A stretch of DNA of 14,563 bases, taken from Clostridiales bacterium. Lineage in GTDB: Bacteria; Bacillota_A; Clostridia; Saccharofermentanales; Saccharofermentanaceae. Location of the stretch: the NCBI GenBank assembly GCA_017649745.1, contig JAGCGE010000159.1, forward strand, positions 1-14,563, written 5' to 3'. The number at the start of each line of letters is the position of its first letter. Within the stretch, counting starts at the first letter, position 1. The notes beneath the pieces were generated by a model. The model had not been told where the DNA came from. It saw only the letters and a program-made list of their open reading frames with translations, and made no database searches. This document shows positions 9,168-14,496 of the stretch, piece after piece. Position numbers and translations under genes: made by a program.

Positions 9168-9300
9168 CAATGAACTTGGCATCATAAGAAACGCCGTATA
9201 CGGAGAAGATGTCCGCTGGGCCATTCATGACGCTTTAAAGAAAATTAACGATGAACTACCGGAAGATCCAGAACCGGAAGACGACGATAAGGAGGATTGA
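9148..9300 (+). CDS. 50-aa stand-alone YGxDxRxAIHDA module protein
   Basis: This tiny protein starts MPWAKIDNELGIIRNAVYG and ends in a very acidic tail (PEDPEPEDDDKED). Residues 9-34 align without gaps with residues 7-32 of the next gene product (14 of 26 identical by eye), sharing YG.D.R.AIHDA..K.N. That module is, to my knowledge, common at the N-termini of Firmicutes phage tail and fibre proteins. Here it stands alone. The start was chosen from the ribosome binding site; the frame stays open upstream, but that part lies within the previous gene. It overlaps that gene by 20 bases and ends 6 bases before the next ATG. It may be a small structural adaptor or a relic of a fibre gene that lost its C-terminal part. 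Confidence 0.75.
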   Translation: MPWAKIDNELGIIRNAVYGEDVRWAIHDALKKINDELPEDPEPEDDDKED

Positions 9301-9306
9301 TGTCGC

Positions 9307-10116
9307 ATGGCTGAAATCTCACAGGAATTACAAACGATTGTGACCGGAAGATACGGCAGCGACATTCGCATGGCCATCCATGACGCTATCCAAAAAGTCA
9401 ACGTTTCATCCGGTTCTGGCGGTGGAGGTGTTGCTCATGGCCCTGTTGGTGACGTAAAACAGAAGCTAGGGGGTTATGACAACACGATCACCACTGGCTT
9501 TCTCAACGCTCGGACTATGAATCCCGTAGAGTACGTTCAGGATTCATCCGTTACGTCCAGATCATCCGCATCACTCACGATCAATGTCCTTGGCCGGCAT
9601 ACAGTGATCGGCATTGTAATTGCAACGGGACAATTCATTGACGTAACTGGACTGGGGTCTACATGGACTACAGTTTACGACGATGGTATTCTCATCGGAC
9701 AACAGGGTGGATTGAGCACGAAAATGCAGGCGATGATTGTAAAGCGTACCGGATCATATGAGAACGTCACACTTGAAGCAACGACACCGCTCAGCGAGAC
9801 GATCTGCATGAAACTTATTGTTCTCAATCAAAATGAGGACGTTATAGGTACAACTTTCACCAAGATGACGGAGGATCAGTATAGTCCAGCAGCTCCTACG
9901 TCTGACACGCTGTATGTAACAGCACAATTTTACGATGGTGATATTTCAGAACCTTCGTATACCGCTTATCCTGAGGATTCCGCAGTACAAATGACCGTCG
10001 GAACCGTCGGGGCCTTTTACAAGAAAGGCAACAGCGGTAGCATTCGATTTGACTATAAGAAGCACCTCGAGTTCCCTGAATGGGGCGCGGCGCTTTTAAC
10101 AACAACTCTCAGTTGA
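9307..10116 (+). CDS. Tail accessory/fibre protein with N-terminal YGxDxRxAIHDA module
   Basis: A 269-residue protein. Residues 3-32 are a helical module (QELQTIVTGRYGSDIRMAIH), shared with the 50-residue protein just upstream. A flexible linker follows (SSGSGGGG, residues about 34-41), then a long beta-rich region that I cannot assign to a family. This layout, a short conserved N-terminal anchor, a glycine linker and a variable beta domain, is typical of modular phage tail proteins that attach to the baseplate by the N-terminus. AAGGAGG at 9289-9295 is 11 nt before the ATG, slightly long. No transmembrane segment or enzyme motif is visible. A structural role is inferred from context and architecture. 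Confidence 0.8.
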   Translation: MAEISQELQTIVTGRYGSDIRMAIHDAIQKVNVSSGSGGGGVAHGPVGDVKQKLGGYDNTITTGFLNARTMNPVEYVQDSSVTSRSSASLTINVLGRHTVIGIVIATGQFIDVTGLGSTWTTVYDDGILIGQQGGLSTKMQAMIVKRTGSYENVTLEATTPLSETICMKLIVLNQNEDVIGTTFTKMTEDQYSPAAPTSDTLYVTAQFYDGDISEPSYTAYPEDSAVQMTVGTVGAFYKKGNSGSIRFDYKKHLEFPEWGAALLTTTLS

Positions 10117-10134
10117 TATTTGGAGGTGAATTAA

Positions 10135-10848
10135 ATGGCTCTTACAACTCATCCGATTTATGGTGATACAGAGCAGCTGTACAACATTCTGTCTACAAGC
10201 GGCTTATTCACCTCTGTAACAAAATCCATTGTCGAAAGCACAAAGACCATAACCTGCTCTGACACTTATGGGACACGACTTGTGGTTAAGGTGACAAACG
10301 TTGAGGCAGACGGCAGCGGTGGAAGCACATGCGGTTATCGATATTACTATGGTGGAGACAAGACATGGGATTGTCTTTCTTTTGATAATACCAGTTCGGA
10401 AACTGATGAATATCGGTTCCCGTATATCGTGTATCAGACTACTTCCACACTTGTAATCGTTACTGCTTCCAGAAACGCAACAGATCCCACATGGCCGCTC
10501 AAGTGTCTCGTGCTTACCAAGGATAACAACAATTATGTCGGCGTTCTCACATCGAATAGTTATGAAGATGGCTTCTGGAATAACGACGTACCGAGATCCA
10601 TAAGCAAAGATGCATCAGCGCCAATACTCTACAGTTATTCTTCTGGTATATACTGCAAGTTTGCTGTTATCGCGTCAGCCTCGACTCTTGTTCCGGTTAC
10701 TACAAACGATGCGTCGAAGGTCACGTATTTCCCAAAGCTCTTCAGAGGCGTTATGACTCAGTATCAGTCTAATCGCATAGGCCTTGCGACTCTCAACGAC
10801 AACGAGTATTTGTCTCTTTACGGAGCAGCGTTCGTAAGAATCGACTAA
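10135..10848 (+). CDS. Hypothetical phage structural protein (237 aa)
   Basis: I do not recognise the family. The protein is rich in Ser, Thr and Tyr and looks all-beta. An N-terminal helix (DTEQLYNILSTSGLFTSV) is followed by strands such as YRYYYGGDKTWDCLSF and YRFPYIVYQTTSTLVIVT, and it ends LSLYGAAFVRID. Four cysteines are present. GGAGGTGA at 10122-10129 precedes the start. It lies in the tail accessory block, 18 bases after the previous stop and 12 bases before the next start, so it is probably a virion surface or baseplate component. A head decoration role cannot be excluded. Confidence 0.75.
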   Translation: MALTTHPIYGDTEQLYNILSTSGLFTSVTKSIVESTKTITCSDTYGTRLVVKVTNVEADGSGGSTCGYRYYYGGDKTWDCLSFDNTSSETDEYRFPYIVYQTTSTLVIVTASRNATDPTWPLKCLVLTKDNNNYVGVLTSNSYEDGFWNNDVPRSISKDASAPILYSYSSGIYCKFAVIASASTLVPVTTNDASKVTYFPKLFRGVMTQYQSNRIGLATLNDNEYLSLYGAAFVRID

Positions 10849-10860
10849 GGAGGTGACCTC

Positions 10861-11241
10861 ATGAAACTGTTTGATGGTAACCTCATCACAGTTGTCAAAG
10901 GCAACAGTGCGGTAATCGGAATCACGATCACAGACACTGAAACCGGAGACCCGTACATTCTCACCGGCGATGCGGTAGTGATATTTACAGTTAAGAACAA
11001 GAGGGGCGAGAAGGTCATTCAGAAGACGCTTACTTCTCAGGACTACGAGGAAGATCAGCAGACTCTGGAATGCAACCTCTCTCCGTCTGATACTGTGACA
11101 CTCCTTACCGGTGAATACGACTACGACTGCCTGCTGTACTCTGAATCTGAGAACCTGGCAGTCACATTCATTTCGTCCAACCTTGTAATCGAGAAAGCAG
11201 TTGGACTGTACACTGATATTTCCGGTGGTGATAACGGATGA
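10861..11241 (+). CDS. BppU N-terminal-like baseplate protein (126 aa)
   Basis: The sequence begins MKLFDGNLITVVKGNSAVI and continues with ITDTETGDPYILTGDAVVIF, then TVKNKRGEKVIQKTL and, later, LTGEYDYDCLLYSES. The pattern is 'strand, G(N/D)(T/S), strand, polar loop, G..V.FTVK, ..I.KTL, then L..G.Y.YD..L'. It is the arrangement of the Ig-like N-terminal domain of upper baseplate proteins (BppU), which in lactococcal phages links the receptor-binding tips to Dit. The domain stands alone here. AAGGAGGTGA at 10847-10856 overlaps the previous stop, and the 3' end overlaps the next gene by 4 bases (ATGA), which suggests coupled translation and perhaps a complex with that protein. Confidence 0.65.
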   Translation: MKLFDGNLITVVKGNSAVIGITITDTETGDPYILTGDAVVIFTVKNKRGEKVIQKTLTSQDYEEDQQTLECNLSPSDTVTLLTGEYDYDCLLYSESENLAVTFISSNLVIEKAVGLYTDISGGDNG

Positions 11242-11636
11242 ACAATCGTGATATTTCTGGATCCATAGGGCGTGTTGTCCTTGACGGCAAGACTGTTCAG
11301 AGATCTAGAATCGCTGGAAACTTGTCCGTTGGTGGCCATGGAATCAGAGAACTGAGATTTTACGCTACGAGGTCGGAATTCCCTCCCCAGGGCGAAGAGA
11401 GCCTGCTGTACATTGACCGCGGCGGACAGACATTATATTTTTGGGATGATGGCGAGTACAAGTCTTCTACGATCTCGTACGAGGACATCATCAACGACGC
11501 CGTAATCTCTCAAATGATGACATGGTCTTCCGATAAGATTAACGACGAGTTCGAGTCTGATCAGCAGCAGCTTGACAACATCGGTTCTTTCGACGCTATC
11601 ACCAATCAGGAAATCTACAACATTCTGCTAACCTAA
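11238..11636 (+). CDS. Small tail/baseplate protein with LYID..LYFWDDGEY motif (132 aa)
   Basis: The N-terminal part (residues 1-34) is short and glycine-rich. Residues about 41-71 hold FYATRSEFPPQGEESLLYID and then GQTLYFWDDGEYK. This FP..G....LYID.....LY.WD...Y element is widespread in Firmicutes phage fibre and baseplate proteins. A helical C-terminal part ends with ITNQEIYNILLT, nearly the same as the end of the next protein. The start overlaps the previous gene by 4 bases; the ribosome binding site (GGTGGTGAT) is weak, consistent with translational coupling. A structural tail component is likely; the exact role is unknown. Confidence 0.7.
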   Translation: MNNRDISGSIGRVVLDGKTVQRSRIAGNLSVGGHGIRELRFYATRSEFPPQGEESLLYIDRGGQTLYFWDDGEYKSSTISYEDIINDAVISQMMTWSSDKINDEFESDQQQLDNIGSFDAITNQEIYNILLT

Positions 11637-11654
11637 AAGGAGTGATATTTTATG
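11634..11654 (+). promoter_or_regulatory. Stop-RBS-start cassette, copy 1
   Basis: The 21 bases hold the previous TAA, AAAGGAGTGA and the ATG of the next gene. They differ from the cassette at 13478-13498 at only two positions. Such conserved gene junctions could be sites of fibre gene exchange. Confidence 0.6.
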
Positions 11655-12539
11655 GCAGACAACAAGTATCTCGATTACAATGGCTTGCTGTATTTCTGGC
11701 AGCAGCTAAAGACCAAGTTCCTGAGCACCATCGGCTACGACACCACTAACAAGAAGATAACGCAGACCAAGAACGGAACGACGACAGATGTTGTCACCGT
11801 CGCAACGCTGAAATCCGATATGAACCTCACTGCAAGCGACGTGGGTCTTGGTAATGTCGGCAACTTCAAAGCGGTGTCTACGGTTGCGAGTCAGGGCCTT
11901 ACCGATCAGGAAAAAGCGAACGCAAGAGCCAACATAGGTGCTGGTGATTCTGCGTTTAGCGGTGACTTCTCTGACCTGACAAACGTCCCGACAACGATCG
12001 CTGGTTATGGTATCACCGATGCGAAGATCGATTCCGGCACAATTACGCTCGGTTCGAACACGATCACGCCGGCTCCGAAGTCTACCGCGGTGACCAATGT
12101 TGCTTGGAATTCTACCAGTAACAAGATAACAAAAACGATAAACGGAACCACGACCGACGTTGTATCTGCTTCCACACTGAAAACGGCAATGGCCATCACC
12201 TTCAGCGATGTTGGAAGTACGCCGACAACACTCGCTGGTTATGGCATCACTGACGCTAAAATCGAGAACGGCGTCATCACCCTCGGTTCCAACAGTGTTT
12301 CTGTTGTCGGTGTCTATCGGTACAAAGGCAGCGTGTCCACGGTTGCAAACCTTCCGACACACAGTTCTACACCGGCACCGGAACCGGGTGATGTGTATAA
12401 CGTCACGGCTAACGGTAAGAACTATGCTTACGTCGAATATGACAGCAGTACTAGCAAAGATGTCTGGGATGACCTCGGCGGCGAATTCGAGATCACTTCT
12501 ATCACCAACGCTGAGATTGACACCATCCTCGCAAGCTAA
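11652..12539 (+). CDS. Tail fibre protein with internal duplications
   Basis: A 295-residue modular fibre. Residues 5-23 (YLDYNGLLYFWQQLK core) are an N-terminal motif also found at the start of the next fibre. Residues 30-65 and 153-188 are duplicated (NGTTTDVV core), as are residues 114-137 and 192-215 (AGYGITDAKI core). LTASDVGLGNVGNF (residues 59-72) and GLTDQEKANARANIG (82-96) are standard tail-fibre sequences found in many phages. Residues about 222-280 form a C-terminal domain with YRYKGSVSTVANLP, PGDVYNV and WDDLGG, also a recurring fibre-tip element. The last residues, ITNAEIDTILAS, match the preceding protein's end. Such proteins are usually trimeric side fibres; trimerisation is inferred, not seen. 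Confidence 0.85.
   Translation: MADNKYLDYNGLLYFWQQLKTKFLSTIGYDTTNKKITQTKNGTTTDVVTVATLKSDMNLTASDVGLGNVGNFKAVSTVASQGLTDQEKANARANIGAGDSAFSGDFSDLTNVPTTIAGYGITDAKIDSGTITLGSNTITPAPKSTAVTNVAWNSTSNKITKTINGTTTDVVSASTLKTAMAITFSDVGSTPTTLAGYGITDAKIENGVITLGSNSVSVVGVYRYKGSVSTVANLPTHSSTPAPEPGDVYNVTANGKNYAYVEYDSSTSKDVWDDLGGEFEITSITNAEIDTILAS
11739..11846 (+). repeat. Fibre internal repeat A, copy 1
   Basis: Encodes residues 30-65 of the fibre. It pairs with copy 2 at 12108-12215 at the same length (36 codons) and shares NGTTTDVV, TLK and SDVG. Confidence 0.8.
11991..12062 (+). repeat. Fibre internal repeat B, copy 1
   Basis: Encodes residues 114-137. It pairs with 12225-12296 (24 codons) and shares AGYGITDAKI and ITLGSN. 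Confidence 0.85.
12108..12215 (+). repeat. Fibre internal repeat A, copy 2
   Basis: Encodes residues 153-188, matching copy 1 at 11739-11846. The order is A1, B1, A2, B2, so an A-B block has been duplicated, with extra fibre sequence between A1 and B1. Confidence 0.8.
12225..12296 (+). repeat. Fibre internal repeat B, copy 2
   Basis: Encodes residues 192-215, matching copy 1 at 11991-12062. Confidence 0.85.
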
Positions 12540-12559
12540 AATTGTGAGGTGAATTCAAA

Positions 12560-13480
12560 ATGAGCAATGTAAACGGAAGTTTCCTCGACAAAAACGGACT
12601 GACATACCTGTGGGGTAAGCTCAAAGCTCTTATCGGCGCCAAAGCAAGTGTTGATGATATTTATGGGTTAGGCACAAACATCGCTTCAAACGCAAACCTT
12701 AATAATCTAACAACCCCTGGCGTCTATCAGTTCACGTCTACGGACGGCTCAAATCTCACCAACTGCCCGATAACAAACGCAACTTTCAGACTCGAGGTAC
12801 GGTATCTTAATAGCTCCGCACGATACTTGCAGATCCTCTATCCTCAGCATACAAACGGGCCAACATGGTTTGTGCGTGTTCGGCATTCAGATGGGTGGTC
12901 GAGGTGGCATAACGAAGACGCTTACGGTATCGGAAAGACTCTTACCGCAACCGATAATCTTGATAATGTGAAGGATCCAGGACGATACAACTTTGGTGGT
13001 ACAGCCGCAAGAACAATTGGAAGTGCGCCTGCTTATGGTATCGGCGGAGAACTCATTGTAGAAGTGATCCAGAATAGCAACCGTATACGACAGACATTCT
13101 ACGTCAATAATGCGAAAGGAGATGCCGGATATTTCTACACGAGAACCTATGTATCGTCAAACAGCGGCGAATGGTCTAACTGGTACCGGATTGACGGTTT
13201 TGGGACTATAGGAGTATCAATATCAAACGATACTGATATTACTGGTTTGCAAACTGGCAGATATTACAAAGACTCCAATGTTAGTACCATAACTGGGTTA
13301 CCGTCTGACTTCACTTATGCTGCTTTTGTATTAGAAGTATCGGCTACGTTACTCTCCACCAGACGTACAATGACACTTTATCCGGCTGGTCAAGATGATG
13401 ACGGAGTGTTCTACAGACGTCTTGAAACTTCTGCCGGTTGGGGACCATGGTATAAGTATTCTGGAACAGTTGTGAGTTAA
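12560..13480 (+). CDS. Tail fibre with three pyocin-knob-like units; receptor-binding candidate
   Basis: A 306-residue fibre. Residues 7-25 (FLDKNGLTYLWGKLK core) repeat the N-terminal motif of the previous fibre. Three tandem units follow, at residues about 35-118, 122-211 and 214-300. Each has '(L/T)..(L/V/I)..(L/P)..G.Y', then a strand pair, and closes with a W...WY/WH element (GWSRWH, EWSNWYR, GWGPWYKY). This is the pattern of pyocin-knob domains, which occur in fibres and spikes of R-type pyocins and many phages. There is no lyase or hydrolase motif, so binding rather than cleavage of surface glycans is the likelier role. GTGAGGTGA at 12543-12551 precedes the ATG. It is the last large fibre gene before the lysis region, a usual place for a receptor-binding protein. 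Confidence 0.8.
   Translation: MSNVNGSFLDKNGLTYLWGKLKALIGAKASVDDIYGLGTNIASNANLNNLTTPGVYQFTSTDGSNLTNCPITNATFRLEVRYLNSSARYLQILYPQHTNGPTWFVRVRHSDGWSRWHNEDAYGIGKTLTATDNLDNVKDPGRYNFGGTAARTIGSAPAYGIGGELIVEVIQNSNRIRQTFYVNNAKGDAGYFYTRTYVSSNSGEWSNWYRIDGFGTIGVSISNDTDITGLQTGRYYKDSNVSTITGLPSDFTYAAFVLEVSATLLSTRRTMTLYPAGQDDDGVFYRRLETSAGWGPWYKYSGTVVS
12662..13459 (+). repeat. Three tandem pyocin-knob-like units
   Basis: Approximate unit boundaries are 12662-12913, 12923-13192 and 13199-13459 (84, 90 and 87 codons). Similarity is at protein level (G.Y near the start; W..W(Y/H) at the end) and too low to see as a DNA repeat, so the duplication is old or the units were acquired separately. Confidence 0.65.
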
Positions 13481-13498
13481 AAGGAGTGAAGTTTTATG
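13478..13498 (+). promoter_or_regulatory. Stop-RBS-start cassette, copy 2
   Basis: Previous TAA, AAAGGAGTGA and the next ATG. Nineteen of 21 positions match the cassette at 11634-11654. Confidence 0.6.
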
Positions 13499-13717
13499 TA
13501 TAATCTCGTTATCATGCAGACGAGCAATAACGGCACTACCGCGAGAGCCATATACCCTTATGAAGGTTGGGATGCAGTTCTTGCCGCATTCCACTCTGAG
13601 CTTGCTTACCGTGCTGACACTCGTGTCAAGACCGTGTGCACCATTCTCGATGAAAACGGCACCGAGCTCAAGAACGAGGTCTGGGAACGTGCGACCAACA
13701 ACGAAGAAAGTGTGTAA
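13496..13717 (+). CDS. Small conserved-looking phage protein after the fibre genes (73 aa)
   Basis: The sequence starts MYNLVIMQTSNNGTTARAIY and contains WDAVLAAFHSELAYRAD and VKTVCTILDENGTELKNEVW. A strand, then an A...FHS.LAY helix, then a V..(V)...LDE.G strand pair resembles small proteins that I recall next to fibre genes in Clostridia phages. They have no assigned function. It is soluble, with no signal or membrane segment. AAAGGAGTGA precedes the ATG. It is the last gene before the promoter-like element at 13751 and probably ends the tail transcript. Confidence 0.75.
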   Translation: MYNLVIMQTSNNGTTARAIYPYEGWDAVLAAFHSELAYRADTRVKTVCTILDENGTELKNEVWERATNNEESV

Positions 13718-13720
13718 AAA

Positions 13721-13738
13721 TGGAAAGGTCCCTTTCTA
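13721..13738 (+). terminator. Weak hairpin after the tail genes
   Basis: TGGAAAG and CTTTCTA can pair around a GTCC loop (7 bp, one wobble). No T-run follows directly; a five-T run comes only at 13754-13758. It could be a weak terminator or RNA processing site at the end of the tail operon. Confidence 0.3.
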
Positions 13739-13750
13739 AGGTCATGTAAC

Positions 13751-13773
13751 AGATTTTTCAACTGCTATAATGG
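13751..13773 (+). promoter_or_regulatory. Promoter-like element P1 before the lysis-region genes
   Basis: A consensus -10 box TATAAT (13766-13771) is preceded by AGATTTTTCAACTGC and followed by GG. No TTGACA-like -35 is found 16-18 bases upstream (CATGTA at 13743-13748). The same block recurs at 14426-14447, which supports a real, shared promoter. It would start transcription near 13778, just before the next ribosome binding site, giving a very short leader. Confidence 0.55.
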
Positions 13774-13798
13774 CCAACTACGAAAGGAGTTGATTTGT

Positions 13799-14086
13799 AT
13801 GGCTAATTTTTTTAAAAAGGCGTGCGACGAGCAGCGGAAAAGATTACTGGAAAAGCTTTCCGCGACGGAGCCGGGTACACCGGAGTACCGCGAACTTCAA
13901 GCTCAGCTTGGTGCGTTCGACATCATGGACGAGAAAAGAGCGTCCGGTCGTATCGCACCGACAGACTGGCTTAAGTTTGGGGCAACGGTAGCTACTACGG
14001 CGATCGTCGTGACAGCGGATCAGTGGATCCCTGCTGTTGCGTCGAAACTGCGCCTTAGCGAGGTAGCAACAAAGCTGCTTAAGTGA
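13799..14086 (+). CDS. Small protein with one hydrophobic segment, likely lysis-module gene (95 aa)
   Basis: The ATG at 13799 is chosen because GAAAGGAG (13782-13789) lies 9 nt upstream; an in-frame TTG at 13790 touches that site and is unlikely. The N-terminal half is charged and helical (FFKKACDEQRKRLLEKLSAT, then YRELQAQLGAFDIMDEKRAS). One hydrophobic stretch follows at about residues 60-83 (FGATVATTAIVVTADQWIPAV), then a basic tail (SKLRLSEVATKLLK). One membrane pass with a cytoplasmic coiled coil is plausible, though the hydrophobic part has an Asp and may only be membrane-associated. I know of many short phage proteins with this shape (a single hydrophobic segment followed by SKA or SK(L)-type basic ends) but cannot name a family. 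Its own promoter and its place before another membrane protein suggest a lysis-cassette role. Confidence 0.75.
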   Translation: MANFFKKACDEQRKRLLEKLSATEPGTPEYRELQAQLGAFDIMDEKRASGRIAPTDWLKFGATVATTAIVVTADQWIPAVASKLRLSEVATKLLK

Positions 14087-14098
14087 GGCTAGAAGCTC

Positions 14099-14135
14099 TG
14101 GCCCTTGGGAGAAATCTCAGGGGCTATCTTCTTTC
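14099..14135 (+). terminator. GAAA-loop hairpin, probable intrinsic terminator
   Basis: GCCCTTGGGA at 14101-14110 pairs fully with TCTCAGGGGC at 14115-14124 (10 bp, two G-U) around a GAAA tetraloop. Two more pairs extend it to 14099-14126. A T-rich but interrupted tract (6 of 9 T) follows at 14127-14135. It lies 12 bases after the stop of the preceding gene. The stem is strong and the U-tract only moderate, so termination may be partial. Confidence 0.65.
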
Positions 14136-14185
14136 GAAACAAAGTTTAAGTTTTTTCAGTTTGTATTCCAAAGGAGGATTTCAAA

Positions 14186-14398
14186 ATGGCAAGAAGAATT
14201 CGTATCGCAGAACTTATCTTTTACACGCTTGGTTTCTTTTGTTCAGGACTTGGTCTTCTTGGGCTCTTGGTGGATGTCGCGTCATCGGTTACTTTCTGGG
14301 AAGGGGTATGGGTGCTTTTCCTCAGTTTCTACATGGTATCTGAGATAAAGCATCACGAGCAAAAGAAGTTCAACGAGAAGTATGGCTATGAGAACTGA
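14186..14398 (+). CDS. Two-TM small membrane protein, holin candidate (70 aa)
   Basis: It starts MARRIRIAELIFYTLGFF and has two hydrophobic segments, residues about 8-30 and 36-52, then a charged C-terminal tail (SEIKHHEQKKFNEKYGYEN). A short two-pass membrane protein with a charged cytoplasmic tail, placed after the fibres, has the general shape of a class II holin, but small membrane proteins of other function look the same. AAAGGAGG at 14170-14177 supports this start over the overlapping frame beginning at 14083, which lacks a ribosome binding site. It lies between a terminator-like hairpin and a second promoter copy. Confidence 0.75.
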   Translation: MARRIRIAELIFYTLGFFCSGLGLLGLLVDVASSVTFWEGVWVLFLSFYMVSEIKHHEQKKFNEKYGYEN

Positions 14399-14425
14399 TA
14401 TTTTTCTCCTGATTTCCGAATCGCA

Positions 14426-14447
14426 AGATTTTCAACTCCTATAATGG
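14426..14447 (+). promoter_or_regulatory. Promoter-like element P2
   Basis: AGATTTTCAACTCC leads into TATAAT (14440-14445) and GG. This matches P1 at all but two positions (one fewer T, and C for G). Again no -35 box is visible at the usual distance. Transcription would start near 14452, at the base of the hairpin at 14447-14475. Confidence 0.6.
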
Positions 14448-14475
14448 TCCAGCACAGAATGGCTGTGCACAGGAC
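14447..14475 (+). ncRNA. 5'-UTR hairpin after P2
   Basis: GCACAG (14452-14457) pairs with CTGTGC (14463-14468) around AATGG. GTCC (14447-14450) and GGAC (14472-14475) can add an outer helix across an internal loop. It sits at or within a few bases of the expected transcript 5' end, 6 bases before the ribosome binding site. It may protect the mRNA from 5' decay or be a protein-binding site. Confidence 0.5.
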
Positions 14476-14496
14476 TGCTAGAAAGGAGGTAAATCT

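Noticed and set aside
12208..12552. Plus-strand open frame of 114 codons within the fibre gene
   Set aside because: It is an out-of-frame shadow of the repetitive fibre sequence; the in-frame fibre has recognised motifs throughout.
8691..12562. GAATTCAAAATG shared at 8691-8702 and 12551-12562 as a regulatory repeat
   Set aside because: Only 12 bases, and at 8691 it precedes the ribosome binding site while at 12551 it spans the start codon, so a common function is unlikely.
11652..13480. Diversity-generating retroelement targeting the fibre genes
   Set aside because: The repeats are whole-domain duplications, not template/variable pairs with adenine-specific changes. No reverse transcriptase or C-type-lectin-like ending is present.
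14083..14343. Open frame of 86 codons overlapping the two-TM protein
   Set aside because: It has no ribosome binding site at 14083 and runs through the terminator-like hairpin. The frame at 14186 has a strong AAAGGAGG site and a sensible membrane-protein sequence.
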